Shown one piece after another: positions 26,609 through 36,497 of a DNA stretch of 64,000 nt (positions within the stretch are counted from its first letter, which is position 1; each line of letters begins with the position of its first letter). Under the pieces are notes generated by a model, which worked only from the letters and a program-made list of their open reading frames with translations, searched no databases and was not told the origin of the DNA. Origin of the DNA: Candidatus Epulonipiscium viviparus (lineage in GTDB: Bacteria; Bacillota; Clostridia; Lachnospirales; Cellulosilyticaceae). The stretch covers positions 3,030,672 through 3,094,671 of the forward strand of contig NZ_CP117982.1 of NCBI RefSeq assembly GCF_030708075.1, given 5' to 3'. Made by a program: the position numbers and the translations under genes.

Positions 26609-27109
26609 TTATATATCATATAACACAATTAAGTTTTGTATGAGACTTTTTTGTATATCAATTATTCTTTGATTGCTGCTGCCTCGAAATGAGAGCCGCG
26701 CATCCTTGAGTGTTTTTTCGAATGGACCATCCACTAGTATATCACACCCCTTTAATATAGCTTTGCGTTTTGGATTTTTAATGATATCTTCAAAAACATA
26801 GCCAGAATAAATCCAAATATTTTTATTGGTTTCAAATTTAATATGTTGTATAAGGTTTACTAATGAATTGTCTCTAATTTGATCAAAAGGCTCACCGCCC
26901 AAGATTGATACTCCATTAATATTAGGAGAGCTAATGTGTTTGAGAAATTTAGTTTCTGTTTCTTTATCCCATAACAATCCGTTTCGAAAATTTTTATATT
27001 CTTCATTAAAGCATCCTTCACAAGAACGTGTGCATCCTGAAACAAAAAGAGTGGTGCGAATCCCCACTCCATTTGCTGTATCATAATTTCTTATTTGTGA
27101 ATAATACAT
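26609..27109 (-). CDS. nrdG: Anaerobic ribonucleotide reductase activating protein
   Basis: 166 residues, a radical-SAM enzyme. The 4Fe-4S cysteines are C26, C30 and C33 in SGCTRSCEGC; SILGGEPF is the SAM-binding GGE motif. It generates the glycyl radical of NrdD, giving deoxyribonucleotides without oxygen. NrdD itself is not in the window, so the activase is uncoupled from its partner. It starts one base after the upstream HD gene, so they are co-transcribed. Confidence 0.92.
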   Translation of the reverse strand: MYYSQIRNYDTANGVGIRTTLFVSGCTRSCEGCFNEEYKNFRNGLLWDKETETKFLKHISSPNINGVSILGGEPFDQIRDNSLVNLIQHIKFETNKNIWIYSGYVFEDIIKNPKRKAILKGCDILVDGPFEKTLKDARLSFRGSSNQRIIDIQKSLIQNLIVLYDI

Positions 27110-27110
27110 A

Positions 27111-28076
27111 TTAGTCTATTATCTCCTTAATAAAAAGTGTGGGTTCTTTCATTAGATCAATAATTTTTCCTTCGTTTGAAATAATGATAGGTCGAGATGG
27201 AAAACCAATATTTTGCCTGCAAACAAGTCCTTGTTCAGAATTTGTCAATTCAACCATAAGACCATTCGGATAACAATATAACACCTCCATAGCTTGTTTA
27301 AAAAGATTTAGATCATATCTAGAGCTTGCCTCCATATTCATCATTTCGATGCGTTGATTAATATCTGTAACTTTATCTATTAAATTGCTATAATTATTAG
27401 CTATGTGTAATATTTGAGAATGAGGATGGAGTTTAGTTCCTGTTACTTTATAAGAACCTGTTCCATCAATTTTTTCGTGTATGTGCAAAATGGGAACATA
27501 TACCATTGGTGAAAAGGTAGCATTATTTTTAATTAAGTCTAGAGCTATTTCTAGGTGAGGTTTTTGAGCATCTTTCAGTTTGCCTATATCATGCAAAAGG
27601 GCACTTGATGTAATATTTTCAATATCTTGAAAACGTATGCGTCTATTTTTTGATATAGATATGCAATATATAGCCACTTCTAATGAATGAAGTGATAATT
27701 GCTCAATTTCATCTTTACTGGGTTCTTTATATAAAATGGCATTCTCATTTAAATTAATATTTTCAATAATCATACGTATAGTTTGTGTCAGTAAACGTTC
27801 ATTGATAATACCATTTTTTTTAATGCTAGAGTAGAAACTACTCAAATTATTTAATATTTCTAATTTAATTGGATCTTCAAAAATTAATTCTATAACAACT
27901 TCATCAGAGAATTTTTCTTCAATATAAATATAAGTGATACCTAAATTTCTAATCCGGGTAATAATTGATGCTGTTAATTCTCTACCTTGAGGCATAAATA
28001 TAAGACCTTTGTTGGTTCGAATTGGATATGCAAGTTTTTTGCCAATATGCTTCTGTGAAGCTATAACTAATCTCAT
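27111..28076 (-). CDS. HD-GYP-like phosphohydrolase domain protein
   Basis: 321 residues from ATG 28076, downstream of a GGGAG (the ATG at 28106 has no ribosome binding site). Residues 1-120 contain a region like the N-terminal domain of HD-GYP proteins. The HD core has H130, HDIGK at 162-166, and HIHEKIDGTGSY around 198-209, where canonical proteins read HHE..DGxGYP. The GYP element is thus altered, so cyclic-di-GMP hydrolysis is uncertain. The C-terminal 70 residues (VELTNSEQGLVCRQN; PIIISNEG) are typical of clostridial HD-GYP proteins. Probably regulatory. Confidence 0.8.
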   Translation of the reverse strand: MRLVIASQKHIGKKLAYPIRTNKGLIFMPQGRELTASIITRIRNLGITYIYIEEKFSDEVVIELIFEDPIKLEILNNLSSFYSSIKKNGIINERLLTQTIRMIIENINLNENAILYKEPSKDEIEQLSLHSLEVAIYCISISKNRRIRFQDIENITSSALLHDIGKLKDAQKPHLEIALDLIKNNATFSPMVYVPILHIHEKIDGTGSYKVTGTKLHPHSQILHIANNYSNLIDKVTDINQRIEMMNMEASSRYDLNLFKQAMEVLYCYPNGLMVELTNSEQGLVCRQNIGFPSRPIIISNEGKIIDLMKEPTLFIKEIID

Positions 28077-28429
28077 CTTATTTTCTTTCTCCCTTCTCAA
28101 AAACATTTTACAATAAATTTTATACTAGAATTATTAATTTTATGCAAAAACAACCTTATAATCAAATAGGTTAGTGTTAGGTTATATAGTAATACTTGTA
28201 CTCAAAATTGTCAATCCTTATATAAAATTTTTGTATTGGATGAATATACATTAAAGAAATATTTCTAAATAAAGATTTTGTGAATTTTTTTATGTCTATA
28301 TTATATATTGAAACGAAATTAATTATTTTGTAAAATGTTGTTGTGCATTTTTTTACAAAAATATAAAATTATATTTATTGAACATAATTTTTATACAACT
28401 TATAATATTCAAAAACATAATTGTAACAC
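28077..28429. other. Divergent intergenic region
   Basis: About 350 very AT-rich bases between the HD gene and the antiporter gene. Apart from the antiporter promoter at its right edge (28430-28458), no ORF, RNA fold or clear operator was recognised. Confidence 0.6.
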
Positions 28430-28458
28430 TTGTAATGTTTTTTGAATAGGTTTATAAT
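28430..28458 (+). promoter_or_regulatory. Promoter of the cation/proton antiporter gene
   Basis: TTGTAA (28430-28435), 17-base spacer, TATAAT (28453-28458). Confidence 0.75.
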
Positions 28459-28496
28459 GCTTGATATAAAATAAATTAATGGGAGATGGCAAAAAA

Positions 28497-29729
28497 ATGC
28501 TCGATTATGGATTCTTTTTGGATTTAGCAATTATTTTATTGGCAGCTAAGATTTTTGGGATCTTATCTAGAAAGTTACAATTACCACAAGTAGCTGGCAT
28601 ATTAGTTGCTGGTTTAATTATTGGACCAAATATGCTCGGCTGGGTAAAAGAAACAGAATTTTTATTACAAATGGGTGAGCTTGGCGTTATCATGCTAATG
28701 TTTGTTGCAGGTCTTGAGACAGATTTAAAAGAACTGAAGAATACTGGTCTTGCGGCACTTTGTATAGCGGCATTCGGAGTTGTAGTGCCTCTAACTGGTG
28801 GCTACTTACTTTATTCTGTATATGATGGTTTTGCCGCAATCGGTAGTCACGAATTTTTAAAAGCAATATTTATTGGAGTCATTCTTACCGCAACTTCTGT
28901 AAGTATTACTGTTGAAACTTTACGAGAGATGGGCAAGCTTAAAGGAAAAGTTGGAACAGCGATTTTGAGTGCTGCGATTATTGATGACGTTATCGGTATT
29001 ATTTTACTTACTTTTGTAATAGGATTTACAAATCCAGAAAGCAGCGGAGTGGCTGTAATCGGAAATACAGTGGCATTTTTCGTGGTGGCGATTGTTCTTG
29101 GTGCTATCATTCATTATATATTTAAAGTTATTGATCATCACGATCCACATAGAAGACGTCTTCCAATCTATGGATTTGCAGTATGTTTGCTCTTCGCGTA
29201 TATAGCTGAACACTATTTTGGAATTGCTGATATCACTGGCGCGTACGTCGCAGGTATCGTGTTATATAACTTGTCATCTTCAGAATATATTATCGAAAAA
29301 ATAGATACAAACTCTTATATGTTATTTAGTCCGATTTTCTTTACAAGCATTGGGCTTAAAACAGAACTTACAGGTTTTACTGTACCAGTACTTTTATTTA
29401 CAATTGCATTTGTTATTATTGCATTAGCAAGCAAGGTGGTAGGCTGTGGCTATGGTGCAAAACTAATGGGCTTCAAAAAACATGATGCAATAAAAATTGG
29501 TGTCGGCATGATGGCGCGTGGCGAAGTCGCACTGATCGTCGCCCAAAAAGGTTTAAGCGCTGGGCTAATGGATCCAGTACTGTTTTCCGCAGTTATTATG
29601 CTAGTTATTCTTTCTTCTATTGCAACACCAATTATTTTGAAAGTCTTATATGCTAAAGATGAAAAAAATGAATCATTGGCAAATGAGACAGAGATTAATG
29701 AAATTCCAACAGATGTTGCAACAGTATAG
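28497..29729 (+). CDS. Cation/proton antiporter (CPA2, KefB/NapA type)
   Basis: 410 residues from ATG 28497 (an ATG at 28479 gives 416; GGGAG lies between them). Twelve or so membrane helices. QLPQVAGILVAGLIIGPNML is the family signature and AAIIDDVIGIILL carries the Asp-Asp pair of electrogenic antiporters. No RCK/TrkA-N nucleotide-binding domain follows; the tail is short and acidic. It should exchange Na+ or K+ for H+ across the cytoplasmic membrane. Confidence 0.9.
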   Translation: MLDYGFFLDLAIILLAAKIFGILSRKLQLPQVAGILVAGLIIGPNMLGWVKETEFLLQMGELGVIMLMFVAGLETDLKELKNTGLAALCIAAFGVVVPLTGGYLLYSVYDGFAAIGSHEFLKAIFIGVILTATSVSITVETLREMGKLKGKVGTAILSAAIIDDVIGIILLTFVIGFTNPESSGVAVIGNTVAFFVVAIVLGAIIHYIFKVIDHHDPHRRRLPIYGFAVCLLFAYIAEHYFGIADITGAYVAGIVLYNLSSSEYIIEKIDTNSYMLFSPIFFTSIGLKTELTGFTVPVLLFTIAFVIIALASKVVGCGYGAKLMGFKKHDAIKIGVGMMARGEVALIVAQKGLSAGLMDPVLFSAVIMLVILSSIATPIILKVLYAKDEKNESLANETEINEIPTDVATV

Positions 29730-29740
29730 AATAAATATGT

Positions 29741-29766
29741 ACTCTCCTTCGGGGGAGTTTTTTTAT
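29741..29766 (+). terminator. Terminator of the antiporter gene
   Basis: ACTCTCC-TTCG-GGGGAGT stem with a stable TTCG loop, followed by eight T. Confidence 0.9.
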
Positions 29767-29841
29767 TGCGCGAAATTTTATAATGTATTAAAAACTCATC
29801 TCCAGGACACACTAGCAAAAAAAGAAAGGATTTTAGTACTT

Positions 29842-31113
29842 ATGACTGATTATATAAACGGACTTTTAGAATTTATAACTGCAGGATCATCGATGTTTTT
29901 GGCGGCAAATGAGGTTAAAAAAATTTTGCAAAACCAGGGTTTTGAAGATCTAGATGCTGCTGCTAATATTAGAAAGGGTGGGCTATACTACAAGTTAGTA
30001 AACGACTCTGCAATTTTTGCGTTTAAAATTGGCTCTAGTGATTTAAAATACAAAATAATAGGAACGCATTTAGATGCGCCAGGGTTTAGAATTAAGTCTA
30101 ATCCAATAACTTCGTCGCAAGGTTATGTAGAATTGAACACAGAAGTATACGGAGGACCGATTATCAATACCTGGTTTGATAGGCCTCTTTCTATTTCGGG
30201 AAGGGTATGTGTAAAAAGTGATAATGTTTTAAAACCGTCGACAATATTATTGGATGCAAAAGAACCGCTTATGGTGATTCCTAATTTGGCCATACATCAA
30301 AATCGTGAAGTAAATGATGGAGTGAAGTTGAATCCGCAAAAGGAAACTTTGCCAATCATCACATATACCAACGAAGAAGTGAACCAAAATTTGTTATTCG
30401 ACTATATTGCAGCCAAATTGTCTATTGCATCCGAAGATATATTGGATCTAGATTTATTTTTGTATCCAGTGGAAACAGGTTGCTTGGTAGGGCTAGATAA
30501 AAAATTTATTTCGAGTCCACGTTTAGATGATTTATCTATGACATATAGTGGATTGATGGCGTTTATAGAAAGCGATCCAGCGGCAGGAGTTAATGTGCTT
30601 GCTTGCTATGATAATGAAGAAGTGGGTAGCAGAAGTATAGCAGGAGCAAACTCTCCAAATTTATTATTTATGCTAGAGAAAATAGCATTAGGCTTGGGTA
30701 AGAATCGTGCCGAATTTATAGCCGCGTTGGATGATTCGTTTATAATTTCTGCAGATGTTGCGCATTTGTCGCATCCAAACTATCCAGAAAAGCTAGAGCC
30801 TACAAATAAAGTAACGCCAGGCGGAGGTGTTGCAATAAAAATTAGTTCCAATTGTAGTTATACAACGAACGCAAATACGTCTGCCGTATTTAAAGCAATA
30901 TGCCAAAACGAAGATGTTCCGTATCAAACTTTTATGAATAGGTCAGATACAAAAGGTGGGTCAACAATCGGGCCAATTACTTCTTCGCAAACTGGAATAC
31001 GCAGTGTAGATCTAGGAACTCCAATGCTAAGCATGCATTCTGCTAGAGAGCTTATGGCAGCAGAAGATTTGACCCACACTATTAAAATTTTTAGAGCTTT
31101 TTACCGATTATAA
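29842..31113 (+). CDS. M18 family aminopeptidase
   Basis: 423 residues from ATG 29842, the normal length. The open frame extends back to 29650, but that part overlaps the antiporter gene and crosses its terminator. GTHLDAPGFRIK, DNEEVGSRS, DRPLSISG and GTPMLSMHSARELM provide the metal ligands and family motifs. It is a zinc aminopeptidase removing N-terminal residues, often acidic ones, from cytosolic peptides. AAAGGA lies about eleven bases upstream of the start. Confidence 0.93.
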   Translation: MTDYINGLLEFITAGSSMFLAANEVKKILQNQGFEDLDAAANIRKGGLYYKLVNDSAIFAFKIGSSDLKYKIIGTHLDAPGFRIKSNPITSSQGYVELNTEVYGGPIINTWFDRPLSISGRVCVKSDNVLKPSTILLDAKEPLMVIPNLAIHQNREVNDGVKLNPQKETLPIITYTNEEVNQNLLFDYIAAKLSIASEDILDLDLFLYPVETGCLVGLDKKFISSPRLDDLSMTYSGLMAFIESDPAAGVNVLACYDNEEVGSRSIAGANSPNLLFMLEKIALGLGKNRAEFIAALDDSFIISADVAHLSHPNYPEKLEPTNKVTPGGGVAIKISSNCSYTTNANTSAVFKAICQNEDVPYQTFMNRSDTKGGSTIGPITSSQTGIRSVDLGTPMLSMHSARELMAAEDLTHTIKIFRAFYRL

Positions 31114-31140
31114 AAAAAATAATGTTTTTTTGGAAATATA

Positions 31141-31149
31141 TGTTATAAT
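31141..31149 (+). promoter_or_regulatory. Extended -10 element upstream of ywlC
   Basis: TGTTATAAT: a TG extension plus consensus TATAAT, 34 bases before the ywlC ATG. No good -35, as is usual for extended -10 promoters. Confidence 0.6.
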
Positions 31150-31182
31150 GGTTTTGGTAAAAAAATCTAAGCAGGAGCTGAT

Positions 31183-32187
31183 ATGGATACAATTATTTTA
31201 AGCAAAACTGACAATCTTGAACTAGCAATCAATATCTTAAAAAATGGAGGGCTTGTTGTATCTCCTACCGAAACTGTATATGGACTGTGTGCCAATGCGT
31301 TAGATGAAAATGCAGTAGAAAATATTTTTAAAGCAAAAGGAAGACCCGCAGATAATCCGCTAATTGTCCATATTGCTTCGTTGGCAATGCTAGATCAATT
31401 AGTAGCAGAAATTTCGGCAAATGCTCAAAAACTTATAGACGCTTTTTGGCCCGGACCTCTCACACTTATATTTAAATCGCAAAATATTATACCAAACAAA
31501 ACTCGTGCAAACTTACAAACAGTAGCAATTCGCTTTCCGGAAAATAAAATAATTATAGAATTAATTAAAAAATCTAAATTGCCTCTTGCCGCACCAAGTG
31601 CAAATACCTCCGGTAAGCCTAGTCCAACCAATATTGATAGAGTTATAGAAGACTTATTTGGAAAAGTAGATTGCATTATTGATGGCGGTAACTGTAAAAT
31701 AGGATTAGAATCGACTGTTGTGGATGTTTCGGGAGACAATGCGAGAATATTGAGACCTGGATTTATAACTGCAGCAATGCTCGAGAAAATTGTACCTAGT
31801 GTTAGCGCTCCTGCTAGTGCGTTTCCGATTGCTCCAGGGATGAAATATAAACATTATGCTCCTTCTGCAAATGTTGCAATTGTAGATGGCAACGATTTAC
31901 AAGAGATAGCTAAGAAAATATGTTGTTTGATAAAAAAAGATAGACATAAGCGAGCAGGTGTTTTAATTGTAGATGAAATGATTTCATTTTTTGAAGATAT
32001 TCCTGTAGTAAGTCTGGGAAGTATTACCAATTTAGAAAGTATTGCTAGTAATTTATTCGAAAAACTTAGACAATTAGATGACTTAAAATTGGAGCAAGTC
32101 TATACAATTTATTTACATGACAAAAACCTTGGTCTAAGTATAATGAATAGACTTCTCAAGGCGTCTAACAACCAGATTATTTATTAA
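31183..32187 (+). CDS. ywlC: L-threonylcarbamoyladenylate synthase
   Basis: 334 residues: a YrdC domain (about 1-200; SPTETVYGLCANA, KGRP, APSANTSGKPSPT) followed by a Sua5 C-terminal domain with the PGMKYKHYAP linker. It makes threonylcarbamoyl-AMP from threonine, bicarbonate and ATP for t6A37 of ANN-decoding tRNAs. AGGAG precedes the ATG. It leads the ywlC-rpiB-upp-dCMP deaminase-TagO-like gene run, an order common in Clostridia. Confidence 0.94.
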   Translation: MDTIILSKTDNLELAINILKNGGLVVSPTETVYGLCANALDENAVENIFKAKGRPADNPLIVHIASLAMLDQLVAEISANAQKLIDAFWPGPLTLIFKSQNIIPNKTRANLQTVAIRFPENKIIIELIKKSKLPLAAPSANTSGKPSPTNIDRVIEDLFGKVDCIIDGGNCKIGLESTVVDVSGDNARILRPGFITAAMLEKIVPSVSAPASAFPIAPGMKYKHYAPSANVAIVDGNDLQEIAKKICCLIKKDRHKRAGVLIVDEMISFFEDIPVVSLGSITNLESIASNLFEKLRQLDDLKLEQVYTIYLHDKNLGLSIMNRLLKASNNQIIY

Positions 32188-32202
32188 ATGGAGGAATAAT
32201 AT

Positions 32203-32631
32203 ATGATAGCCATTGGTTCAGACCATGGAGGATTTGCATTAAAGCAAGAGATAATAGCTCATCTTAAGGAAAGAGGTATAGACTTTGCAGATGTTGGTTG
32301 CTATGACGAACAGTCGACAGATTATCCCGACTATGCAAAAAAGGTTGCCGATATGGTTCTTAGCAAGGAGGCTGAAACAGGAATACTAATTTGCGGTACT
32401 GGTATAGGTATTTCGATAACGGCAAATAAGATAAAAGGAATTCGCTGCGCTTTATGCCACGATATATTTAGTGCAAAAGCAACCCGAGAACATAACGATG
32501 CAAATGTTTTGGCGTTTGGTGGGCGTATAATAGGCCCTGGATTGGCATTAGCAATAGTAGATGAATTTTTGAATACACCATTTTCGAACGACCCACGCCA
32601 CATAAGACGAATATCCAAAATTGAAAATTAG
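32203..32631 (+). CDS. rpiB: Ribose-5-phosphate isomerase B
   Basis: 142 residues. [10 protein letters not shown] at the N-terminus, [13 protein letters not shown] with the catalytic Cys, and [17 protein letters not shown] are RpiB/LacAB motifs. It interconverts ribose-5-phosphate and ribulose-5-phosphate. It lies 15 bases after ywlC with GGAGG upstream and pairs functionally with rpe elsewhere in the window. Confidence 0.95.
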   Translation: MIAIGSDHGGFALKQEIIAHLKERGIDFADVGCYDEQSTDYPDYAKKVADMVLSKEAETGILICGTGIGISITANKIKGIRCALCHDIFSAKATREHNDANVLAFGGRIIGPGLALAIVDEFLNTPFSNDPRHIRRISKIEN

Positions 32632-32660
32632 ATCAATCAAATATGAGAATGGAGGAAAAT

Positions 32661-33290
32661 ATGAGTAATCTTGTTATTATAGACCACCCACTTGTGATGC
32701 ACAAGCTTTCTATATTGAGAGATGTGAACACAGGAAAGAAAGAATTTAGAGAAATTGTTCGCGAGCTTGCGCAGTTTATGTGTTTTGAAGCTACTAAAAA
32801 TTTGCCGTTAGAAGACTATGAAATTACAACACCAATTACAAAAATGATAGCTAAGCGTATATCTGGAAAAAATCTTAGCGTAATACCAATTCTTCGCGCA
32901 GGATTGGGGATGGTAGATGGTGTATTAGATCTAATTCCAACTGCAAAGGTGGGCCATATCGGACTATATCGTGATCCAGAAACGCTAACGCCGGTTGAGT
33001 ATTATTGCAAGCTGCCAACTCAAATCGAAGAAAGGCATATATTTGTATTAGACCCTATGCTAGCAACAGGCGGCTCGGCTATTTCTGCTATTTCATTTCT
33101 AAAGGATAAAGGATGTAACAATATCAATTTTATGTGTATCTTAGCCGCGCCAGAAGGAGTGGAAAAATTACAGTTGGCTCATCCTGATATCAATATATAT
33201 GTATGTGCTGTTGATGAAAAGCTCAATGACCACGGATATATAGTACCAGGATTAGGTGACGCTGGAGATCGTTTGTTTGGAACCAAGTAA
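32661..33290 (+). CDS. upp: Uracil phosphoribosyltransferase
   Basis: 209 residues from ATG 32661, the standard UPRT length; GGAGG precedes it, so the ATG at 32643 is rejected. [14 protein letters not shown] and the PRPP loop [11 protein letters not shown] are diagnostic, and the C-terminus [20 protein letters not shown] is classical. It salvages uracil to UMP. Confidence 0.97.
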   Translation: MSNLVIIDHPLVMHKLSILRDVNTGKKEFREIVRELAQFMCFEATKNLPLEDYEITTPITKMIAKRISGKNLSVIPILRAGLGMVDGVLDLIPTAKVGHIGLYRDPETLTPVEYYCKLPTQIEERHIFVLDPMLATGGSAISAISFLKDKGCNNINFMCILAAPEGVEKLQLAHPDINIYVCAVDEKLNDHGYIVPGLGDAGDRLFGTK

Positions 33291-33342
33291 ATAAAAAACG
33301 GAGCAGGCATCCCCTGCTTCTGCTTTGTAAGGAGAAATTTTT

Positions 33343-33819
33343 ATGAGACCGTCTTGGGATCAATATTTTATGGACATTGCTCATTTGGTAAAAACTCGAT
33401 CTACATGTACACGACGCCAGGTAGGCGCTGTTGTTGTAAAGGATAAGCAAATATTATCGACAGGATATAATGGTGCTCCCACAAGCTGTACGCATTGTAT
33501 TGAGTTAGGCTGCATGAGAACTAAGTTAAATATTCCATCTGGAGAACGTCATGAATTGTGTCGAGCATTACATGCCGAACAAAATGCAATAACGCAAGCT
33601 GCAAAGAATGGCACCGCTGTTGCGGGCGCTGTAATTTATGTAACGGCTCAGCCGTGCAGTATGTGTGCAAAAGTACTTATAAACTCAGGGATAGCCAAAA
33701 TTATATACCAAGGAAATTATCCAGATCCATTGGCAATAGAGCTATTAAATGAAGCTAAAATCCACATGGAGCAATTTGGGACTATTGAAAATGAAAGCAA
33801 CAGGGGATTGGAAAAATAA
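33343..33819 (+). CDS. Deoxycytidylate (dCMP) deaminase
   Basis: 158 residues. [15 protein letters not shown] opens as in ComEB/dCMP deaminases. The zinc site is HAEQNAI plus PCSMC; an extra Cys/His-rich element ([10 protein letters not shown]) is present as in the allosteric forms. It converts dCMP to dUMP for dTMP synthesis, fitting the pyrimidine salvage gene upp upstream. Confidence 0.93.
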   Translation: MRPSWDQYFMDIAHLVKTRSTCTRRQVGAVVVKDKQILSTGYNGAPTSCTHCIELGCMRTKLNIPSGERHELCRALHAEQNAITQAAKNGTAVAGAVIYVTAQPCSMCAKVLINSGIAKIIYQGNYPDPLAIELLNEAKIHMEQFGTIENESNRGLEK

Positions 33820-33832
33820 GGAGATGGAAATA

Positions 33833-34894
33833 ATGGATAAGATTGGCTTATATATAACAGCGTTTGTTATGGCTTTCAGTATTTCATTAATATGTACACC
33901 TATTGCAAAGAAAATAGCAATCAAATTAGGGGCAGTGGCATATCCGCGAAAGAGAGATATGCATGAAATTCCAATTCCTCGTATGGGTGGGATAGCGATA
34001 GTAGTTGGGTTTATATTAACTTTGGTTTTGATATTGCCCGATCCAGAAATGGATGTATTAGAATCGAGACATACAGCCGGAATTTTAATAGGCGGATTAA
34101 TTATTTTTGCCTTAGGAATTTTAGACGATATCTTTGAATTAAAATCGAAAATTAAATTATTAGTTCAGGTACTAGCCGCGATGGTTGCGGTATACTTTGG
34201 AATTAGAATACAATTTGTTTCTGTGCCATTTAACGATCTGATTAACTTGGAGTGGTTATCAATCCCGGTTACAATATTTTGGATTGTAGGAATCACAAAC
34301 GCAGTAAATCTGATAGATGGGCTTGATGGATTGGCGGCAGGAGTATCGTCTATTGCGTCTATTTGCCTAATGATCTTGTCGATTCATAGTGGGCATCCAA
34401 CCGCAGTAATACTTACAGTGATTTTGTCAGCGTCATGCTTGGGATTTTTGCCTTATAATTTTAATCCCGCTTCTGTATTTATGGGAGATACAGGTTCAAC
34501 ATTTTTGGGATATATGCTATCACTGATTTCGATACTGGGATTATTAAAAAGTTATACACTAGGAACAGTGTTTGTTGCAGTATTGATATTAGGGTTGCCG
34601 ATATTTGATACGTCGTTTGCAATCATTAGACGTTTTTTGAGTGGCCGCCCAATTATGTCACCAGATAGAGGACATCTACATCATCGACTAGTGGATAAAG
34701 GATATACACAAAAACAAGCCGTCGTAACATTGTATGGAGTTAGCGGAATATTTGGTCTTTCTGCAATGGGGGTCATGCTAAATGATATTCGTTTTGTATT
34801 GGCTGTGTTTATAATTATGGGCATATTATTTTATTATAATGTGAAAATGCACACACTACCGAGCTCTAAAAACGAAAAAGAAGAGCAAAAATAA
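33833..34894 (+). CDS. Undecaprenyl-phosphate GlcNAc-1-phosphate transferase (WecA/TagO/MraY family)
   Basis: 353 residues from ATG 33833, nine bases after AAGGAG; the longer open frame from 33749 overlaps the deaminase. About ten membrane helices. Family motifs: RKRDMHEIPIPRMGG, NLIDGLDGLAAG, FMGDTGSTFLGY and RGHLHHRLVDKG (sugar-recognition loop of the WecA/TagO type). It loads GlcNAc-1-P onto undecaprenyl phosphate, the first step of wall teichoic acid or other surface glycans. Confidence 0.9.
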   Translation: MDKIGLYITAFVMAFSISLICTPIAKKIAIKLGAVAYPRKRDMHEIPIPRMGGIAIVVGFILTLVLILPDPEMDVLESRHTAGILIGGLIIFALGILDDIFELKSKIKLLVQVLAAMVAVYFGIRIQFVSVPFNDLINLEWLSIPVTIFWIVGITNAVNLIDGLDGLAAGVSSIASICLMILSIHSGHPTAVILTVILSASCLGFLPYNFNPASVFMGDTGSTFLGYMLSLISILGLLKSYTLGTVFVAVLILGLPIFDTSFAIIRRFLSGRPIMSPDRGHLHHRLVDKGYTQKQAVVTLYGVSGIFGLSAMGVMLNDIRFVLAVFIIMGILFYYNVKMHTLPSSKNEKEEQK

Positions 34895-34904
34895 ATGGAT
34901 ATAA

Positions 34905-34927
34905 GAGGGAACGCTCTCCCTCCTTTT
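34905..34927 (+). terminator. Possible terminator between convergent genes
   Basis: GAGGGA-ACGCTC-TCCCTC stem followed by CTTTT. Short T-run. Confidence 0.55.
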
Positions 34928-34928
34928 C

Positions 34929-36386
34929 CTAAATATATTTGATCAGGCTCTTTGGTAAGTTCATATTTAAAGTTTCTAATTCATGCATAAATCGCAAAAT
35001 ATCAGTTGCTAATATATCTGCGTTCAACAAATCTAATATTCTATAGTATAAAAGTTTTAATAAAATTGGTTTGTGTTGGTTCCAATGATTTTGTGATTTG
35101 AGCTTCAAAAGTTGAATTTCGGAGGTTACCTTCCATAAAATATTTTTAACCTTTTCGATTATATCGTCATATACAAAGCTTACCGAGTTTAGTTCCGTGA
35201 AAGTATTTGCAAAAGTGAGGAGCAACTCATCTAATATATACGCATCGTCAGTTTGGAAATGCTCAACTATATCGTGAGATAGTCTATATTTATAATATTT
35301 TATGAAATTTTCAAAATCTCCAGCATTATCCTCTGGTTCAATATAAAATAAAATTCTAAAAAATAGGTTCCATTGAAATTCTTCGTTTAAAACTCGCTGA
35401 ATATGAGAACCAATTATTATACTAAAATCATCATTGTTAAAATCTATTTCGCGTTCAAATAAAATTATGCTATTGAAATTGATATCGTCATTATCGATTT
35501 CGTTTAAACGGTTTAGAGCCTTCATTAGTAAATTTCTATATGTTTCTTCAGTTTGCATATCAATTTCTCTAAATACATATTTAACAAGCGTATCACAAGA
35601 TTTTCTAAAATCAACAATAAGCCCTATATTGTTTTTCATTCGATCAGCAAAGAGGTCGTAAATAGATTTTGATAGCATCTGCTCTAGCTGCATTTGCCGA
35701 ATATCTTGATTAATAGGCTTATCTCGTTTGAAATGATTGGAGATCAATAAAAGCTGCCCATCTATAGTGGTAAGACTGTTTTTGATAGAATACATTATAT
35801 CTTTATAAAATCTGTCGGCAATTATATAGTTATAATTTTTATATATTACGTTGTGCTCAATTTCGCTCCAAAAAATATTGACAAGAGCTTTGATCTGCAC
35901 TTCAAAATTAATAATCTGATCATTATACAAATATTTTCCATCTATTCTATACATCTTAAGACCGTTTTTCTGGTTTTTAGGTTGAACACTTTTTAGCTCC
36001 AAAATAACTCCAGTATGTTCTTGCTTATAATAATATCCTGCAGTATGCACATGTTCTTGTGTAAAATGTCGTTTAAGAAGCTTATAAATATCTCGTTCGT
36101 CTTCTATAAAGCGACATTCTAGCCTTATACCAATTAGGTCAACAAGATTTTCGTATAGATTAGATATAGTTTTATATTTATTATAAAAATCATGTCGTAG
36201 AATTTTTTCTTTTAGACTGTCTCTAGATTTTACACGAGAACTGATGTTGATATAGCCAATACATTCATTACGAACCAGGTTGGCGAAGTAGTTTTCCAGC
36301 TCCTTACTAGCAATTTCTAAATCTATTGTCATTTCGTCTAACTTTTCTAAGGCTTTAGTTGTATACTCAAATATTTTCAGTTCCAT
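34929..36386 (-). CDS. RelA/SpoT synthetase-domain protein
   Basis: 485 residues from ATG 36386, with GGGAGG upstream (the ATG at 36470 has none). Residues 20-220 form a (p)ppGpp synthetase-like RelA/SpoT domain: SSRVKSRDSLKEKI, NLVDLIGIRLECRF, and VQIKALVNIFWSEIEHNVIY. The C-terminal 260 residues are helical and unfamiliar; no HD hydrolase, TGS or ACT domain is seen. It may be a small-alarmone synthetase variant or a RelA-like nucleotide-modifying effector. Downstream of the TetR and sulfatase genes on the same strand; co-transcription is possible. Confidence 0.8.
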   Translation of the reverse strand: MELKIFEYTTKALEKLDEMTIDLEIASKELENYFANLVRNECIGYINISSRVKSRDSLKEKILRHDFYNKYKTISNLYENLVDLIGIRLECRFIEDERDIYKLLKRHFTQEHVHTAGYYYKQEHTGVILELKSVQPKNQKNGLKMYRIDGKYLYNDQIINFEVQIKALVNIFWSEIEHNVIYKNYNYIIADRFYKDIMYSIKNSLTTIDGQLLLISNHFKRDKPINQDIRQMQLEQMLSKSIYDLFADRMKNNIGLIVDFRKSCDTLVKYVFREIDMQTEETYRNLLMKALNRLNEIDNDDINFNSIILFEREIDFNNDDFSIIIGSHIQRVLNEEFQWNLFFRILFYIEPEDNAGDFENFIKYYKYRLSHDIVEHFQTDDAYILDELLLTFANTFTELNSVSFVYDDIIEKVKNILWKVTSEIQLLKLKSQNHWNQHKPILLKLLYYRILDLLNADILATDILRFMHELETLNMNLPKSLIKYI

Positions 36387-36497
36387 AATAAAGATCCTCC
36401 CTAGCTTGCCTAGTTGATAGTAATAGTATACTTCCAATTGAGAAGTTGCATACAAGGTAGTTGGTTCCATTTTATTACGTCGCAGTACGTGGTTTGA

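Noticed and set aside
29650-29841. N-terminal extension of the M18 aminopeptidase frame
   Set aside because: It overlaps the antiporter gene and crosses that gene's terminator; the ATG at 29842 gives the normal family length.
33300-33330. Hairpin AGCAGG/CCTGCT between upp and the dCMP deaminase gene as a terminator
   Set aside because: Stem is short and no T-run follows; the genes appear to be one operon.
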